64,000 nt of DNA, from positions 303,501-367,500 of the forward strand of contig NZ_CP102931.1 in the NCBI RefSeq assembly GCF_024734665.1, in the 5' to 3' direction. Below the pieces are notes generated by a model, which searched no databases, was not told the DNA's origin, and saw only the letters and a list, made by a program, of their open reading frames with translations. This document shows positions 8,848 to 16,500 of the stretch, piece by piece. The stretch comes from Variovorax paradoxus. GTDB lineage: Bacteria > Pseudomonadota > Gammaproteobacteria > Burkholderiales > Burkholderiaceae_C. Position numbers and translations under genes: made by a program. Position 1 is the stretch's first letter. Each line of letters begins with the position of its first letter.

Positions 8848-9505
8848 GCGACAACCCGACAAGCCGGTTGTGGCCAGTTCCAACACCACACGCGACCGCA
8901 TCCTGCAGGCCAGCCTCGCGCTGTTCAACGCGCAAGGCCTCGCGGCCGTGTCGACCCACAAGATCGCAGCCGAGCTCGGCATCAGCCCGGGCAACCTGCA
9001 CTACCACTTCAAGGCCAAGCAACTGATCGTCGAATGGCTGTTCCGGCGCTTCGAGCAACGGCTCGAGGCCCTGAACGGCTCGTCAGCATCGATCGCAGCC
9101 ATCGACGACCTCTGGCTCGCGCTGCACCTGCGCTTCGAGGCCATCGACGAATACCGCTTCATCTATCGCGACATGGCCTTCCTGGCCAGCGAATACCCGG
9201 CGCTGGGCCAGCGTGCGCAGGCCCTCACCGCGCAGAACCTGCTGGCCGCGCAGACGCTGTGCGAAGGCCTGGTGGCCTCGGGTGTGATCGAGACCAGCGC
9301 GGAGCAGGCGCGCATCCTGGCGCTGCAGATGGTCTTCACCACCACCTGCTGGCTGTCGTTCGAGCGGCTCGTGCCGGGGCGCGACGCGCTGGCGCAGGCC
9401 GACCCCGGTCTGGCGGCTTTCTACACGCTCACGCTGGTTTCCCCGTATGTTTCCAGCGAATCGAGGGCTTACCTTGATTACCTGAGGGGCAAATACCTCG
9501 GATAA
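8825..9505 (+). CDS. TetR/AcrR-family transcriptional regulator
   Basis: A TetR-type regulator of about 226 residues. The N-terminal helix-turn-helix (TRDRILQASLALFNAQG, then THKIAAELGISPGNLHYHF) is intact, followed by a helical ligand domain. The start is uncertain: a GTG at 8825 overlaps the phasin gene by 23 bases, and a GTG at 8870 also starts just before the DNA-binding domain. No ATG is available. Tight coupling to the phasin gene and the hydrolase downstream suggest it senses an acyl-CoA or lipid signal and controls the granule cluster (inference). Confidence 0.85.
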   Translation: MAAAPNAERQPDKPVVASSNTTRDRILQASLALFNAQGLAAVSTHKIAAELGISPGNLHYHFKAKQLIVEWLFRRFEQRLEALNGSSASIAAIDDLWLALHLRFEAIDEYRFIYRDMAFLASEYPALGQRAQALTAQNLLAAQTLCEGLVASGVIETSAEQARILALQMVFTTTCWLSFERLVPGRDALAQADPGLAAFYTLTLVSPYVSSESRAYLDYLRGKYLG

Positions 9506-9594
9506 ATGACGTTGTTGTCCGACGGGGCATTGATTCTTTCGGCCTCATGTTCGTCTTGAAGAAGATAAAAACCAAAAAGGATCCATCCATCATC

Positions 9595-10374
9595 ATGACC
9601 ACCGCCACCCACGCCAAGGAACCTGTCGCACCACCGTCGCGCCTCCTGCTGCTGGCCGAAGCCCGCGCGCTCTGGGAAACCGGCGCCGGCATCGCCATGT
9701 GGCCGCTGCTGCAACTCACGCCGCGCGGCGATGGGCACCCGGTGCTCGTGCTGCCGGGCCTCGTGGCGGGCGATGGCTCCACGCTGCTGCTGCGCCGCTA
9801 CCTGTGCAGCCGCGGCTACGACGCGCACGGCTGGGGCCTGGGCCGCAACTTCGGTCCGCGCGAAGGCGTGGAAGACGGCATGGTCGAGCTGCTGAAGACC
9901 CTGCACGACAACAGCGGCCAGAAGGTCAGCGTGATCGGCTGGAGCCTCGGCGGCGTGTATGCGCGGCTGCTGGCGTCTTCCTATGCGCCCATGATCCGCA
10001 ACGTCATCACGCTGGGCAGCCCGTTCTCCGGCAGCCCGCGCGCCACCAACGCATGGCGCGTGTACGAAGGCGTGAGCGGCCAGAGCTCGCACGACCCGCG
10101 CCGCATGAAGTTCGTGCAGCCCACGCCGCCCGTGCCGACCACCTCGATCTTCAGCCGCACCGACGGTGTCGTCGCATGGCGCTGCAGCATCGAGAAGACC
10201 GGCCCGCAGTCGGAGAACATCGAAGTCATCGCCAGCCACCTGGGGCTGGGCGCGCACCCGGCGGTGCTCTATGCGGTGGCCGACCGGCTGGCGCAGCCGG
10301 AGGGTGAGTGGAAGCCCTTCAATCGTGGGGTGCTGGGGCCGCTGGTTTATCCGGACCCTGATCGAGAGAGCTGA
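9595..10374 (+). CDS. Alpha/beta hydrolase, lipase-like
   Basis: A 259-residue hydrolase with the nucleophile elbow GWSLGG and the upstream oxyanion region VLPGLVAGDGS. No signal peptide is visible from this start, so it is probably cytoplasmic. An ATG at 9547 would add 16 residues with a basic N-terminus but has no clear ribosome site. Its position at the end of a WS/DGAT-phasin-TetR cluster suggests it mobilises stored lipid or polyester, although the sequence alone only supports an esterase/lipase fold. Confidence 0.75.
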   Translation: MTTATHAKEPVAPPSRLLLLAEARALWETGAGIAMWPLLQLTPRGDGHPVLVLPGLVAGDGSTLLLRRYLCSRGYDAHGWGLGRNFGPREGVEDGMVELLKTLHDNSGQKVSVIGWSLGGVYARLLASSYAPMIRNVITLGSPFSGSPRATNAWRVYEGVSGQSSHDPRRMKFVQPTPPVPTTSIFSRTDGVVAWRCSIEKTGPQSENIEVIASHLGLGAHPAVLYAVADRLAQPEGEWKPFNRGVLGPLVYPDPDRES

Positions 10375-10430
10375 AGGAGGTTGTCTGTCGGTCTTCGTCA
10401 GATCCGGGAAGCGCAGCCGAGCGGCTACGC

Positions 10431-10673
10431 CTAAAGGTCAAGCTCGGCTCTGAGCTTTCTCCTGATGCTCTCCATCACCGATTTGTAGTCCGGGTCGAAG
10501 ATGAAATCGATTTCTGACTCGGCTGCGGATTCGATCTCTCTCAGGACATGCTCTTCTTCCGGCGAGAGACCAAACTGGGCAATCTTGGTACAGATTTCCA
10601 TCAGGATGGCCATCTTGGCTTGAGGCAGAGTGATGTTCACTTCCTTGTCGAAGTCGTACTTGTCGTTCGTCAC
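10431..10673 (-). CDS. Putative immunity protein to the colicin D-like effector
   Basis: An 80-residue acidic protein starting at GTG (10673). The start overlaps the stop of the effector gene (GTGA), so the two are translationally coupled. Sequence features: SPEEEHVLREIESAAESEIDF in the middle and a C-terminus DPDYKSVMESIRRKL. Size, charge and position match a cognate immunity protein. The colicin D immunity protein is also a small acidic helical protein of under 90 residues, and its C-terminus has a similar pattern. Longer readings of the frame run into the effector gene and are rejected. Confidence 0.7.
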   Translation of the reverse strand: MTNDKYDFDKEVNITLPQAKMAILMEICTKIAQFGLSPEEEHVLREIESAAESEIDFIFDPDYKSVMESIRRKLRAELDL

Positions 10674-11839
10674 AGGCTGCCTCGTGTTTGGACGTTGTTG
10701 ATCTGGGCCGGATTGAGCCGCCACCCGGAAAGAAAGTTGTGAGAAGTATCCGTCATGACATTCAGGCCCGTGGAGGGATTGAGGTAGTGGATGACAGGGT
10801 CGCCACGATACGTTCCGTTGAACATCTGTGTGCCCGGATCCTGCACGTGCGCTTCCAAGGCTGATTGATAGTTTGCGGCCGCATTCTTGCCCCAAGGATC
10901 GTTCACGCCGAAGTCCTTGGCGTGCTTGTACTTGGCCTGTAGTTGTTTCTTGTCGTACTGAACCGTAGGCCTTGGCGGTGGTGCTGGAGGGGGAGGCGGG
11001 AGGCGTCGAACGACAGTGCCTTGTGCCGGGGGCTCCGGTGGCGGATTCTGCGTCGAAGACTTTCCTCCGACGGGCCGGCCGACCGGTTCGAGGGGGGCGC
11101 CGCGAGCGTTCTCCCCGGGTCTTGGCAGAGGCTCGGGGGCATTCTTCTTTCCGCCAAGACCCACATGCGCAGCGGCCATGTCGAATGCGGCCGCGCCGAC
11201 TTGATTGGCCGCCGCTACTTGCTCCTCGCTTCCTCCGAGTACACGCGTGGCCGCACCGGGGGCGCCGAAGATCGGACCCAGCAAGGCGATGCCCAGCGTG
11301 TTGCCGAAGCGCAGGTTCTGCGCACTCAGCCAGGCACTTTCGCTGCCGGAAAGCCCGTTCTCCCAGCGTGGCCCCGGCGTATAGACGTCCTGCAGGAAAG
11401 AGACTCTTCTCTTGAGCTCCAAGGACTGTTCGGGCGGCAAGGGGTTCTTGCCGGTGTAGTGGTCGTTCAGCTGCTGGAGCTTGTCGTCCAGCGCCGACTT
11501 GGGGATTTCATCTGGCATCTTTTCGCATGCCTGCTGAAATGTCTTCGCGGCCTGCAGCGCATCCGTGGGCTCAAGGCGCGCGTCGCGACCAGTGCCGATC
11601 CACATCCGCTCGTACCACGGTATCTTTTCGAAGTCTGCCTTTTCCCGCTCGTACCGCTCGCTGCAGATGCCGGGCCGGCGCCGCACCATCGGCCCCTTGG
11701 GCACCTCGAAGGTCAGCACCCTGCCGAGCGTGCCGTTGCTGTTGAAAGAGGGGGGCGAGAAGGAGGAAGAGGGCGACGACGAGGAAGACGTGGACAGCAC
11801 CTGCCCCAGCGTCTTCTTGTCGTCGGGAATCGAGCTCAT
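10670..11839 (-). CDS. T6SS cargo effector with C-terminal colicin D-like tRNase domain
   Basis: A 389-residue protein. The N-terminus is Ser-rich (residues 16-35); the middle is helical with a glycine/alanine hydrophobic stretch (about 195-240), then a proline-rich linker with a poly-Pro run near residue 280. Residues ~293-389 match the catalytic domain of colicin D as I remember it: KYKHAKDFGV near the start (His306 would be the catalytic histidine), then GTYRGDPVIHYLNPSTG, and FLSGWRLNP before the end. Colicin D cleaves the anticodon loop of tRNA-Arg. The gene is coupled by ATGA to a PAAR-like gene and by GTGA to an immunity gene, which places it in a VgrG/PAAR delivery operon. Confidence 0.82.
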   Translation of the reverse strand: MSSIPDDKKTLGQVLSTSSSSSPSSSFSPPSFNSNGTLGRVLTFEVPKGPMVRRRPGICSERYEREKADFEKIPWYERMWIGTGRDARLEPTDALQAAKTFQQACEKMPDEIPKSALDDKLQQLNDHYTGKNPLPPEQSLELKRRVSFLQDVYTPGPRWENGLSGSESAWLSAQNLRFGNTLGIALLGPIFGAPGAATRVLGGSEEQVAAANQVGAAAFDMAAAHVGLGGKKNAPEPLPRPGENARGAPLEPVGRPVGGKSSTQNPPPEPPAQGTVVRRLPPPPPAPPPRPTVQYDKKQLQAKYKHAKDFGVNDPWGKNAAANYQSALEAHVQDPGTQMFNGTYRGDPVIHYLNPSTGLNVMTDTSHNFLSGWRLNPAQINNVQTRGSL

Positions 11840-12186
11840 CAGGCGGCCCCGTTCATCTCGCAGAGATCGCCGTGGCGGGCCACGGGGCGGCTCTCGACGA
11901 AGACCGTCTGCGAGCCGGAGATGATCTTCACGTTGCCCGCGCCGAGCGAGACCCCCGAGCGCACGCCGCTGCCCGCGTTGCCCGCCACGCCCTTGACGAT
12001 GCTGTCGACCATCAGCACCTTCTCGCTGCGCGCGAACACGGTGTGCGAGTAGGCCGCTTTCTCGGGCGGAAGGATCGACACGATGTCGAAGGGAACGACC
12101 TGGTTGCCGACGATGCAGAAGTCCGGCGCCACGTTGACCACCATGAACCGCGACTCCGCATCTGCGATGTGCTTTTCGGCGCTCAT
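11839..12186 (-). CDS. PAAR-like (DUF4150-type) T6SS spike protein
   Basis: A 115-residue protein that resembles PAAR/DUF4150 tip proteins: repeated short beta motifs with glycine turns (IVKGVAGNAGSGV, VESRPVARHGDLCEMN). The PVARHGD-C motif near the C-terminus is typical of PAAR-type metal-binding tips. PAAR proteins sharpen the VgrG spike and carry effectors. The start at 12186 overlaps the stop of the DUF2169 gene (ATGA), and its own stop overlaps the effector start in the same way. Confidence 0.8.
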   Translation of the reverse strand: MSAEKHIADAESRFMVVNVAPDFCIVGNQVVPFDIVSILPPEKAAYSHTVFARSEKVLMVDSIVKGVAGNAGSGVRSGVSLGAGNVKIISGSQTVFVESRPVARHGDLCEMNGAA

Positions 12187-13355
12187 GCCGGTATCCCTTG
12201 ACGCGCGGCGCCACCGGCCGCGATGACTTCGGTGATTGGCCGCTCGAAGAGGTCGACCGCCACCGTGTCGAGCGCCTGGTCGAGCGTGAGCCGCCAGGTC
12301 AGGTGCACGAGCATCTCGTCGAGGTCGATGTGCACGGTGTCGAGCTTCATGGCTTCGCTGCGCTCGATGCCGTCCCCGTTCCTGCACAGCGCCTCGATCC
12401 ACAGGTGCGGGAGCTGGGTCTCGGTGCAGGGCGTCGAGGCGAAGAAGCCGCTCATGCGAAGGGATTCGTCGCCCCGCAGGCCACCGGCCACGACCTGGTC
12501 GGCGGGGGCGTACTGGAAGAAGCGTTCGTCGAAATCGTCGGCGTAGTCCATGTAGGGCTGTCCAGCGTGGCGTTCGCGCCAGGCGTCGTCGTAGGTTCCC
12601 GCCAGCGCGACGCGCGGCTGCCAGAAGCGCGCGACCGGCCCGAAGCCGACGGGCTGGGCGTCCTTGTGGTTGGCGTGCTGCAGCGGTGCATCGGTGTGCT
12701 CGATCTGCGGGCCGGGGAACGGCTGTCCGGCGGCATGGCGCGCCCCGGGATGATCCTCGCGGGCTGCGCTACCGAACCATCCGGTGCCGCAGGGGTTGGC
12801 CGAGTGGGTGCGGGGCGGGGCCGATTCGTCGTCGCCCTGGTCGAATCCCCATCCGCCGTAGGCGAGCTCGTAGCGCAGCGGCACGGCGAGCGTGGGCTGC
12901 GCGTCGGACAGGCTGCGCTGCGCGGCGTCCGGCTGCCAGTCCCAGTGGCGCGGCCCGGTCAGACGCAGCGCCTTGTGCAGCAGCGGTGCGTCATGGTGCC
13001 TGTGCACCTGCAGCTCCGCGCGCCAATCGCGCCTTGGCGTCCAGTCGAGGGCGTGCGCGGTGCCCGTCACGTAGACATCGGCGTCGGGCTTGAGCAGCAG
13101 CACGTCGGTCGCCATGCGCAAGCTCGACAGCGTGGCGTGCGCGGCATCCCAGGGCTCGTCGGCGAAGACCGGGCCGCGATGAAACGCCGCCGGTTCGAGC
13201 CGGCCGGGCGCGAGCACGAAGCTCGCGCACACCACCACCACGTCGTGGAAGCGCCGCCCCTTGCCCATCTTGTCGAACTGGAAGTGTGGAAAGGGGGTGC
13301 CGTTGCGCAATTGCCTCAGGCGCGGCGCGGGGATCGGCGGCGCGGGCTCAGCCAT
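12183..13355 (-). CDS. DUF2169 T6SS effector adaptor
   Basis: A 390-residue protein with DUF2169 features: RNGTPFPHFQFDKMGKGR near the start, VPLRYELAYGGWGFD in the middle, and a C-terminal region that reads on the plus strand as a non-coding shadow. DUF2169 proteins are found between VgrG and PAAR-like effector genes and are regarded as adaptors for loading PAAR-linked cargo. The start MAEPAPPIP overlaps the end of vgrG by 8 bases and the stop overlaps the PAAR-like start by 4 bases. Confidence 0.82.
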   Translation of the reverse strand: MAEPAPPIPAPRLRQLRNGTPFPHFQFDKMGKGRRFHDVVVVCASFVLAPGRLEPAAFHRGPVFADEPWDAAHATLSSLRMATDVLLLKPDADVYVTGTAHALDWTPRRDWRAELQVHRHHDAPLLHKALRLTGPRHWDWQPDAAQRSLSDAQPTLAVPLRYELAYGGWGFDQGDDESAPPRTHSANPCGTGWFGSAAREDHPGARHAAGQPFPGPQIEHTDAPLQHANHKDAQPVGFGPVARFWQPRVALAGTYDDAWRERHAGQPYMDYADDFDERFFQYAPADQVVAGGLRGDESLRMSGFFASTPCTETQLPHLWIEALCRNGDGIERSEAMKLDTVHIDLDEMLVHLTWRLTLDQALDTVAVDLFERPITEVIAAGGAARQGIPA

Positions 13356-15642
13356 GGGCGTTGCCCTTGTCCGCCGCCAGCATTCCGACGCCGGCGGAGA
13401 CCGCGGCCGAGACAGTGCCGAGCACTTGTGTCGCATGGCCTGCAGCTTCGCCGCCTCCACCGCCGCCCCCGGCCACCTGCTGGGCGATCGAGGCGAGCTG
13501 CCCCGCCTTGCCAAGCAGGTCGGCGGGGTTGCCGCCCATCAGTGCGCCCAGGCTCGCCAGCGGGCTGCCCGGCGGCTCGGCCGGCGGTGGGGTCGGCACC
13601 GCGTTGGGTTGCAGAGCGGCGCCACCGCCCATGGGGTTGAGCCAGATGTGCTCGCCGTTGACGGTCACGTCGTCGCCTTGCGCCGTGATATTGATCTTCT
13701 TGCCCGTGACGGCAATCGAGCCGTCGGCCTTGAGCTGCACCACCGACGCGCCCACCCGCAACGAGATGGTCTTGCCGTCCATCTCGATGTGGCTACCCTT
13801 GTCTCCGCCCACGGACAGCAGGTACTTCTCGCCGACCTTGGTGGTCTGGGTCTTGCCGACCATGGTGTTGTCCATCATGCCGACGACGGTGTTGCGCAGC
13901 ATGCCGACGTTGAAGGAGTAGGCCAGGCCGATATTCACCATCTTGGCGAGGCCCACGTTGTGCATGTAGGCCATGCCGATCGTGGCCATCTGGTTGCGGC
14001 CCACTTTCTTGCTGCGGTCGCGGCCCACCGAGTGGGTTTCGTCATGCTCGACCTCGATGTCCTGGTTGCGCTCGGCGTGCAGCCACACCTGTTCCTGGCC
14101 TTTCCTGTCCTCGAAGCGCAAGGCATTGGCGTTGGCACCGCTGCCGCCCTCGGAGCTGCGTGTGAGCAGGCCGCTCTGCGTGGCGTTGTCGGGCAAGCTC
14201 CACGGCGGCATGTTGTCGGCGTTGTAGACGCGGCCCGTCACGATAGGCCGGTCGGGGTCGCCATTCTCGAAGTCGACGATCACCTCTTGCCCGATGCGCG
14301 GGATCTGGATGCCGCCGAAGTTGGTACCTGCCCAAGGCGAGGAAACACGAATCCAGCACGAACTGTTCTCGTCCTTGGTGCAATAGCGGTTCCAGTGAAA
14401 GCTCAGTTTCACGCGGCCGTATTCGTCGGTCCAGATCTCGCGGCCCGCCGGGCCCGTGACGATGGCGGTCTGCGGACCTGTGGTGCGCGGCCTTGGCTCC
14501 GGCGGCACTGGCGCACGAAAAACCTTGCTCGTCGGGATGACCTCGAAGTCCACCCGGCATTCGAACTCCTGCTGCGAGCTTGCATCGCCCACGTCCTGCA
14601 GTCGCAGGTGTGTGTTCGTCACGAGGTACTGCCGATTCGCTTCGTTCTGAGGATGGCGCTCCAGCGTGAGCAGGCAGCCCGGCACCACCGCACGCAGGTT
14701 GCCCGAGCCGCTGGCACGCTCGCCCTGACTGCCGACCTCCTCCATGCGCGTGCGCACCAATTGCTCGCCTTCGGATTCGACGACGTAGTCGCCCGGCCAT
14801 CTGTAGTGCTCCCATGTGTTTTGCGCGGTCTTGCGCGGCATGGCACTGACTTGCTGCAACTCGGCCTTGGGGCGCTTGAAGTCGAAGTCGTCGGTGACCC
14901 AGCGGCCGCTTTGCAATTCCTCATGCGCATTGAAGCGGTCGCAGCGTTCTTCGCGTGCGGTCGCGTCGGCGGCATGGAAAGGAATGGTCTGATAGCCCGC
15001 GTGCGCGAAGGGCTGGTGAGAGGCCATGTCGTCCACGATCACCAGCTTGTGGTTGTTTTCTTCGTGCACGAAGCAGTAGTACAGGCCCCACTCGTGCAGC
15101 AGCCGGGCAATGAAGTCGTAGTCGGTTTCCCCGTACTGGACCTGGAACTCACGAGCCGGATAGCTTCGCGTGGCCCGTATCTCGAAGGGCAAGCCGTACT
15201 TGCCGAGAACAGTCTTGACGATGCCCAGCACGTCTTCGTTCTGGAAGATGCGGTAGTCGCTCGTGCGCGTTGCCAGAGTGAGCCAAGGCTCGACGACGGC
15301 TTCGTACAGCGCGCGGCGATTTTCCAGCCGCAGGAAGCGCACGCGCGTGACCAGCCCTGAGATGTGGCGCTGCTCCGGACCTGAGCCGGGCCTGCCATCC
15401 AGAACGATGTGCGTGGTGAGCGTCTCGCCGATCAACTGCTTGATGGCGACATTGGCCGCCTGACGCTCGTTGTAGCCCTGCTGTTCGGGGGTGGCGAGGG
15501 TCAGGGTATAGCGAAAAAGACGGCTCAAACCCTCTTCGCCTTCAATCGCGATGGGCTCCAGTGCCGGCTCGTTGCCGAACGCAGGCATTGCAGACGAGGA
15601 AGCGGTGAGAACACGCGCAAGCTGCGCGGTGCCTATTGGCAT
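13348..15642 (-). CDS. vgrG: T6SS VgrG spike protein (TssI)
   Basis: A 764-residue VgrG. The N-terminal half is the gp27-like base (GLSRLFRYTLTLATP; phage-tail folds with YDFIARLLHEWGLYYCF near residue 190). A gp5/OB region follows (WTDEYGRVKLSFHW, WAGTNFGGIQIPRIGQEV), then the DUF2345 needle with short VG-repeats (residues ~540-600). The last ~100 residues are Gly/Pro/Ala-rich and may dock cargo. A GGGAG site precedes the ATG at 15642. No other T6SS core genes are in the window, so this is an orphan vgrG cargo operon served by a system encoded elsewhere. Confidence 0.95.
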   Translation of the reverse strand: MPIGTAQLARVLTASSSAMPAFGNEPALEPIAIEGEEGLSRLFRYTLTLATPEQQGYNERQAANVAIKQLIGETLTTHIVLDGRPGSGPEQRHISGLVTRVRFLRLENRRALYEAVVEPWLTLATRTSDYRIFQNEDVLGIVKTVLGKYGLPFEIRATRSYPAREFQVQYGETDYDFIARLLHEWGLYYCFVHEENNHKLVIVDDMASHQPFAHAGYQTIPFHAADATAREERCDRFNAHEELQSGRWVTDDFDFKRPKAELQQVSAMPRKTAQNTWEHYRWPGDYVVESEGEQLVRTRMEEVGSQGERASGSGNLRAVVPGCLLTLERHPQNEANRQYLVTNTHLRLQDVGDASSQQEFECRVDFEVIPTSKVFRAPVPPEPRPRTTGPQTAIVTGPAGREIWTDEYGRVKLSFHWNRYCTKDENSSCWIRVSSPWAGTNFGGIQIPRIGQEVIVDFENGDPDRPIVTGRVYNADNMPPWSLPDNATQSGLLTRSSEGGSGANANALRFEDRKGQEQVWLHAERNQDIEVEHDETHSVGRDRSKKVGRNQMATIGMAYMHNVGLAKMVNIGLAYSFNVGMLRNTVVGMMDNTMVGKTQTTKVGEKYLLSVGGDKGSHIEMDGKTISLRVGASVVQLKADGSIAVTGKKINITAQGDDVTVNGEHIWLNPMGGGAALQPNAVPTPPPAEPPGSPLASLGALMGGNPADLLGKAGQLASIAQQVAGGGGGGGEAAGHATQVLGTVSAAVSAGVGMLAADKGNAHG

Positions 15643-15833
15643 GAAATCTCCCTGGTGTTCTGACTGACGAAGCAAATCGTAGCAATTCGAGCCTGAAACG
15701 CCAGTAGCACGATAGATTGCTATCGCCCCAACAATCTGGTGGGACCGGGCGGGCGTTTTGCAAAGCCGGCTCGCGCGACCATGACTTCCGTCACTTGTGC
15801 CGCAGCGGCCCCGCCCAAAACAATAGCGGAGTC

Positions 15834-16478
15834 ATGTACCCCGACCTGCCGCCCGTCTATCCCCGCATCAAGCACGTCGACTTCCTCGAAGCCGTGCAGC
15901 CGATGCTCGACCAGATCGAGGCGCGGGGCGGCAACCGCGAGGCGCAGACGCCCGTGGCCTACCCCTTCGCTGGCGATTCCGATCTGCTGATGACGTTCGC
16001 GCTCGACACGCCCACGCAGTTCGTCACGCTGACGCACGAAGGCATGGCGGAAACGGGGCTCGACCCGCAGTCGCTGTACGAACTGGCGATCGACAACATG
16101 CTCCGGCAGGTGGAGCCCAATCTCGGCACGCAGGATCTTGTCATGTACAAGGCCCTGGTGACGGGCGACGACTTTGAGGCCTGCATGCTGCTGCTGCCGG
16201 ACCTCTGGGAGCAGCTGTCACAAGGGTTCAAGGGCGAGTTGATAGCCGTGGTGCCGAGCCGCAGCGTCATCTACTTCATGGACAGCGGGGCGAGCTTCGA
16301 GGCCCGGGGGAAGTCGATCACGGCCGAGACCATGCTGGGCCTCATGTGTTCAGCCGCTGCCGAGGTCAAGGCCGAGGCGGGGCCCAATGGCCTCTCCGAC
16401 AAGGTGATGGCGCTGACCCCGGACGGCTGGCACGTTCGCGGCACCTTCGAGGACCACATGTCGGCACTGGAGGCCTGA
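15834..16478 (+). CDS. DUF1444 (YtpQ-like) family protein
   Basis: A 214-residue soluble protein with no signal peptide. The pattern of an N-terminal helical half and a C-terminal half containing LIAVVPSRSVIYFMDSGA matches DUF1444/YtpQ proteins, a family of unknown function. An AGCGGA site lies upstream of the ATG. It is divergent from vgrG and converges on the P450 gene. Nothing indicates a T6SS role beyond position. Confidence 0.7.
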   Translation: MYPDLPPVYPRIKHVDFLEAVQPMLDQIEARGGNREAQTPVAYPFAGDSDLLMTFALDTPTQFVTLTHEGMAETGLDPQSLYELAIDNMLRQVEPNLGTQDLVMYKALVTGDDFEACMLLLPDLWEQLSQGFKGELIAVVPSRSVIYFMDSGASFEARGKSITAETMLGLMCSAAAEVKAEAGPNGLSDKVMALTPDGWHVRGTFEDHMSALEA

Positions 16479-16488
16479 CGAGGCCTCC
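16469..16488. terminator. Hairpin between convergent genes
   Basis: GGAGGCC (16469-16475) and GGCCTCC (16482-16488) form a seven-base stem around the DUF1444 stop codon. The downstream sequence is only mildly T-rich, so the terminator role is tentative. The P450 gene ends 13 bases downstream on the other strand. Confidence 0.4.
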
Positions 16489-16500
16489 ACGGGCTTCCTT

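Noticed and set aside
11840..12214. A longer effector starting upstream of 11839
   Set aside because: The extension overlaps the PAAR-like gene in another frame and reads as Arg-rich shadow sequence.
13261..15360. A 699-residue plus-strand open frame opposite vgrG
   Set aside because: It is antisense to the VgrG gene with intact motifs; composition is the His/Val/Ala/Gln-rich type produced by GC-rich antisense frames.
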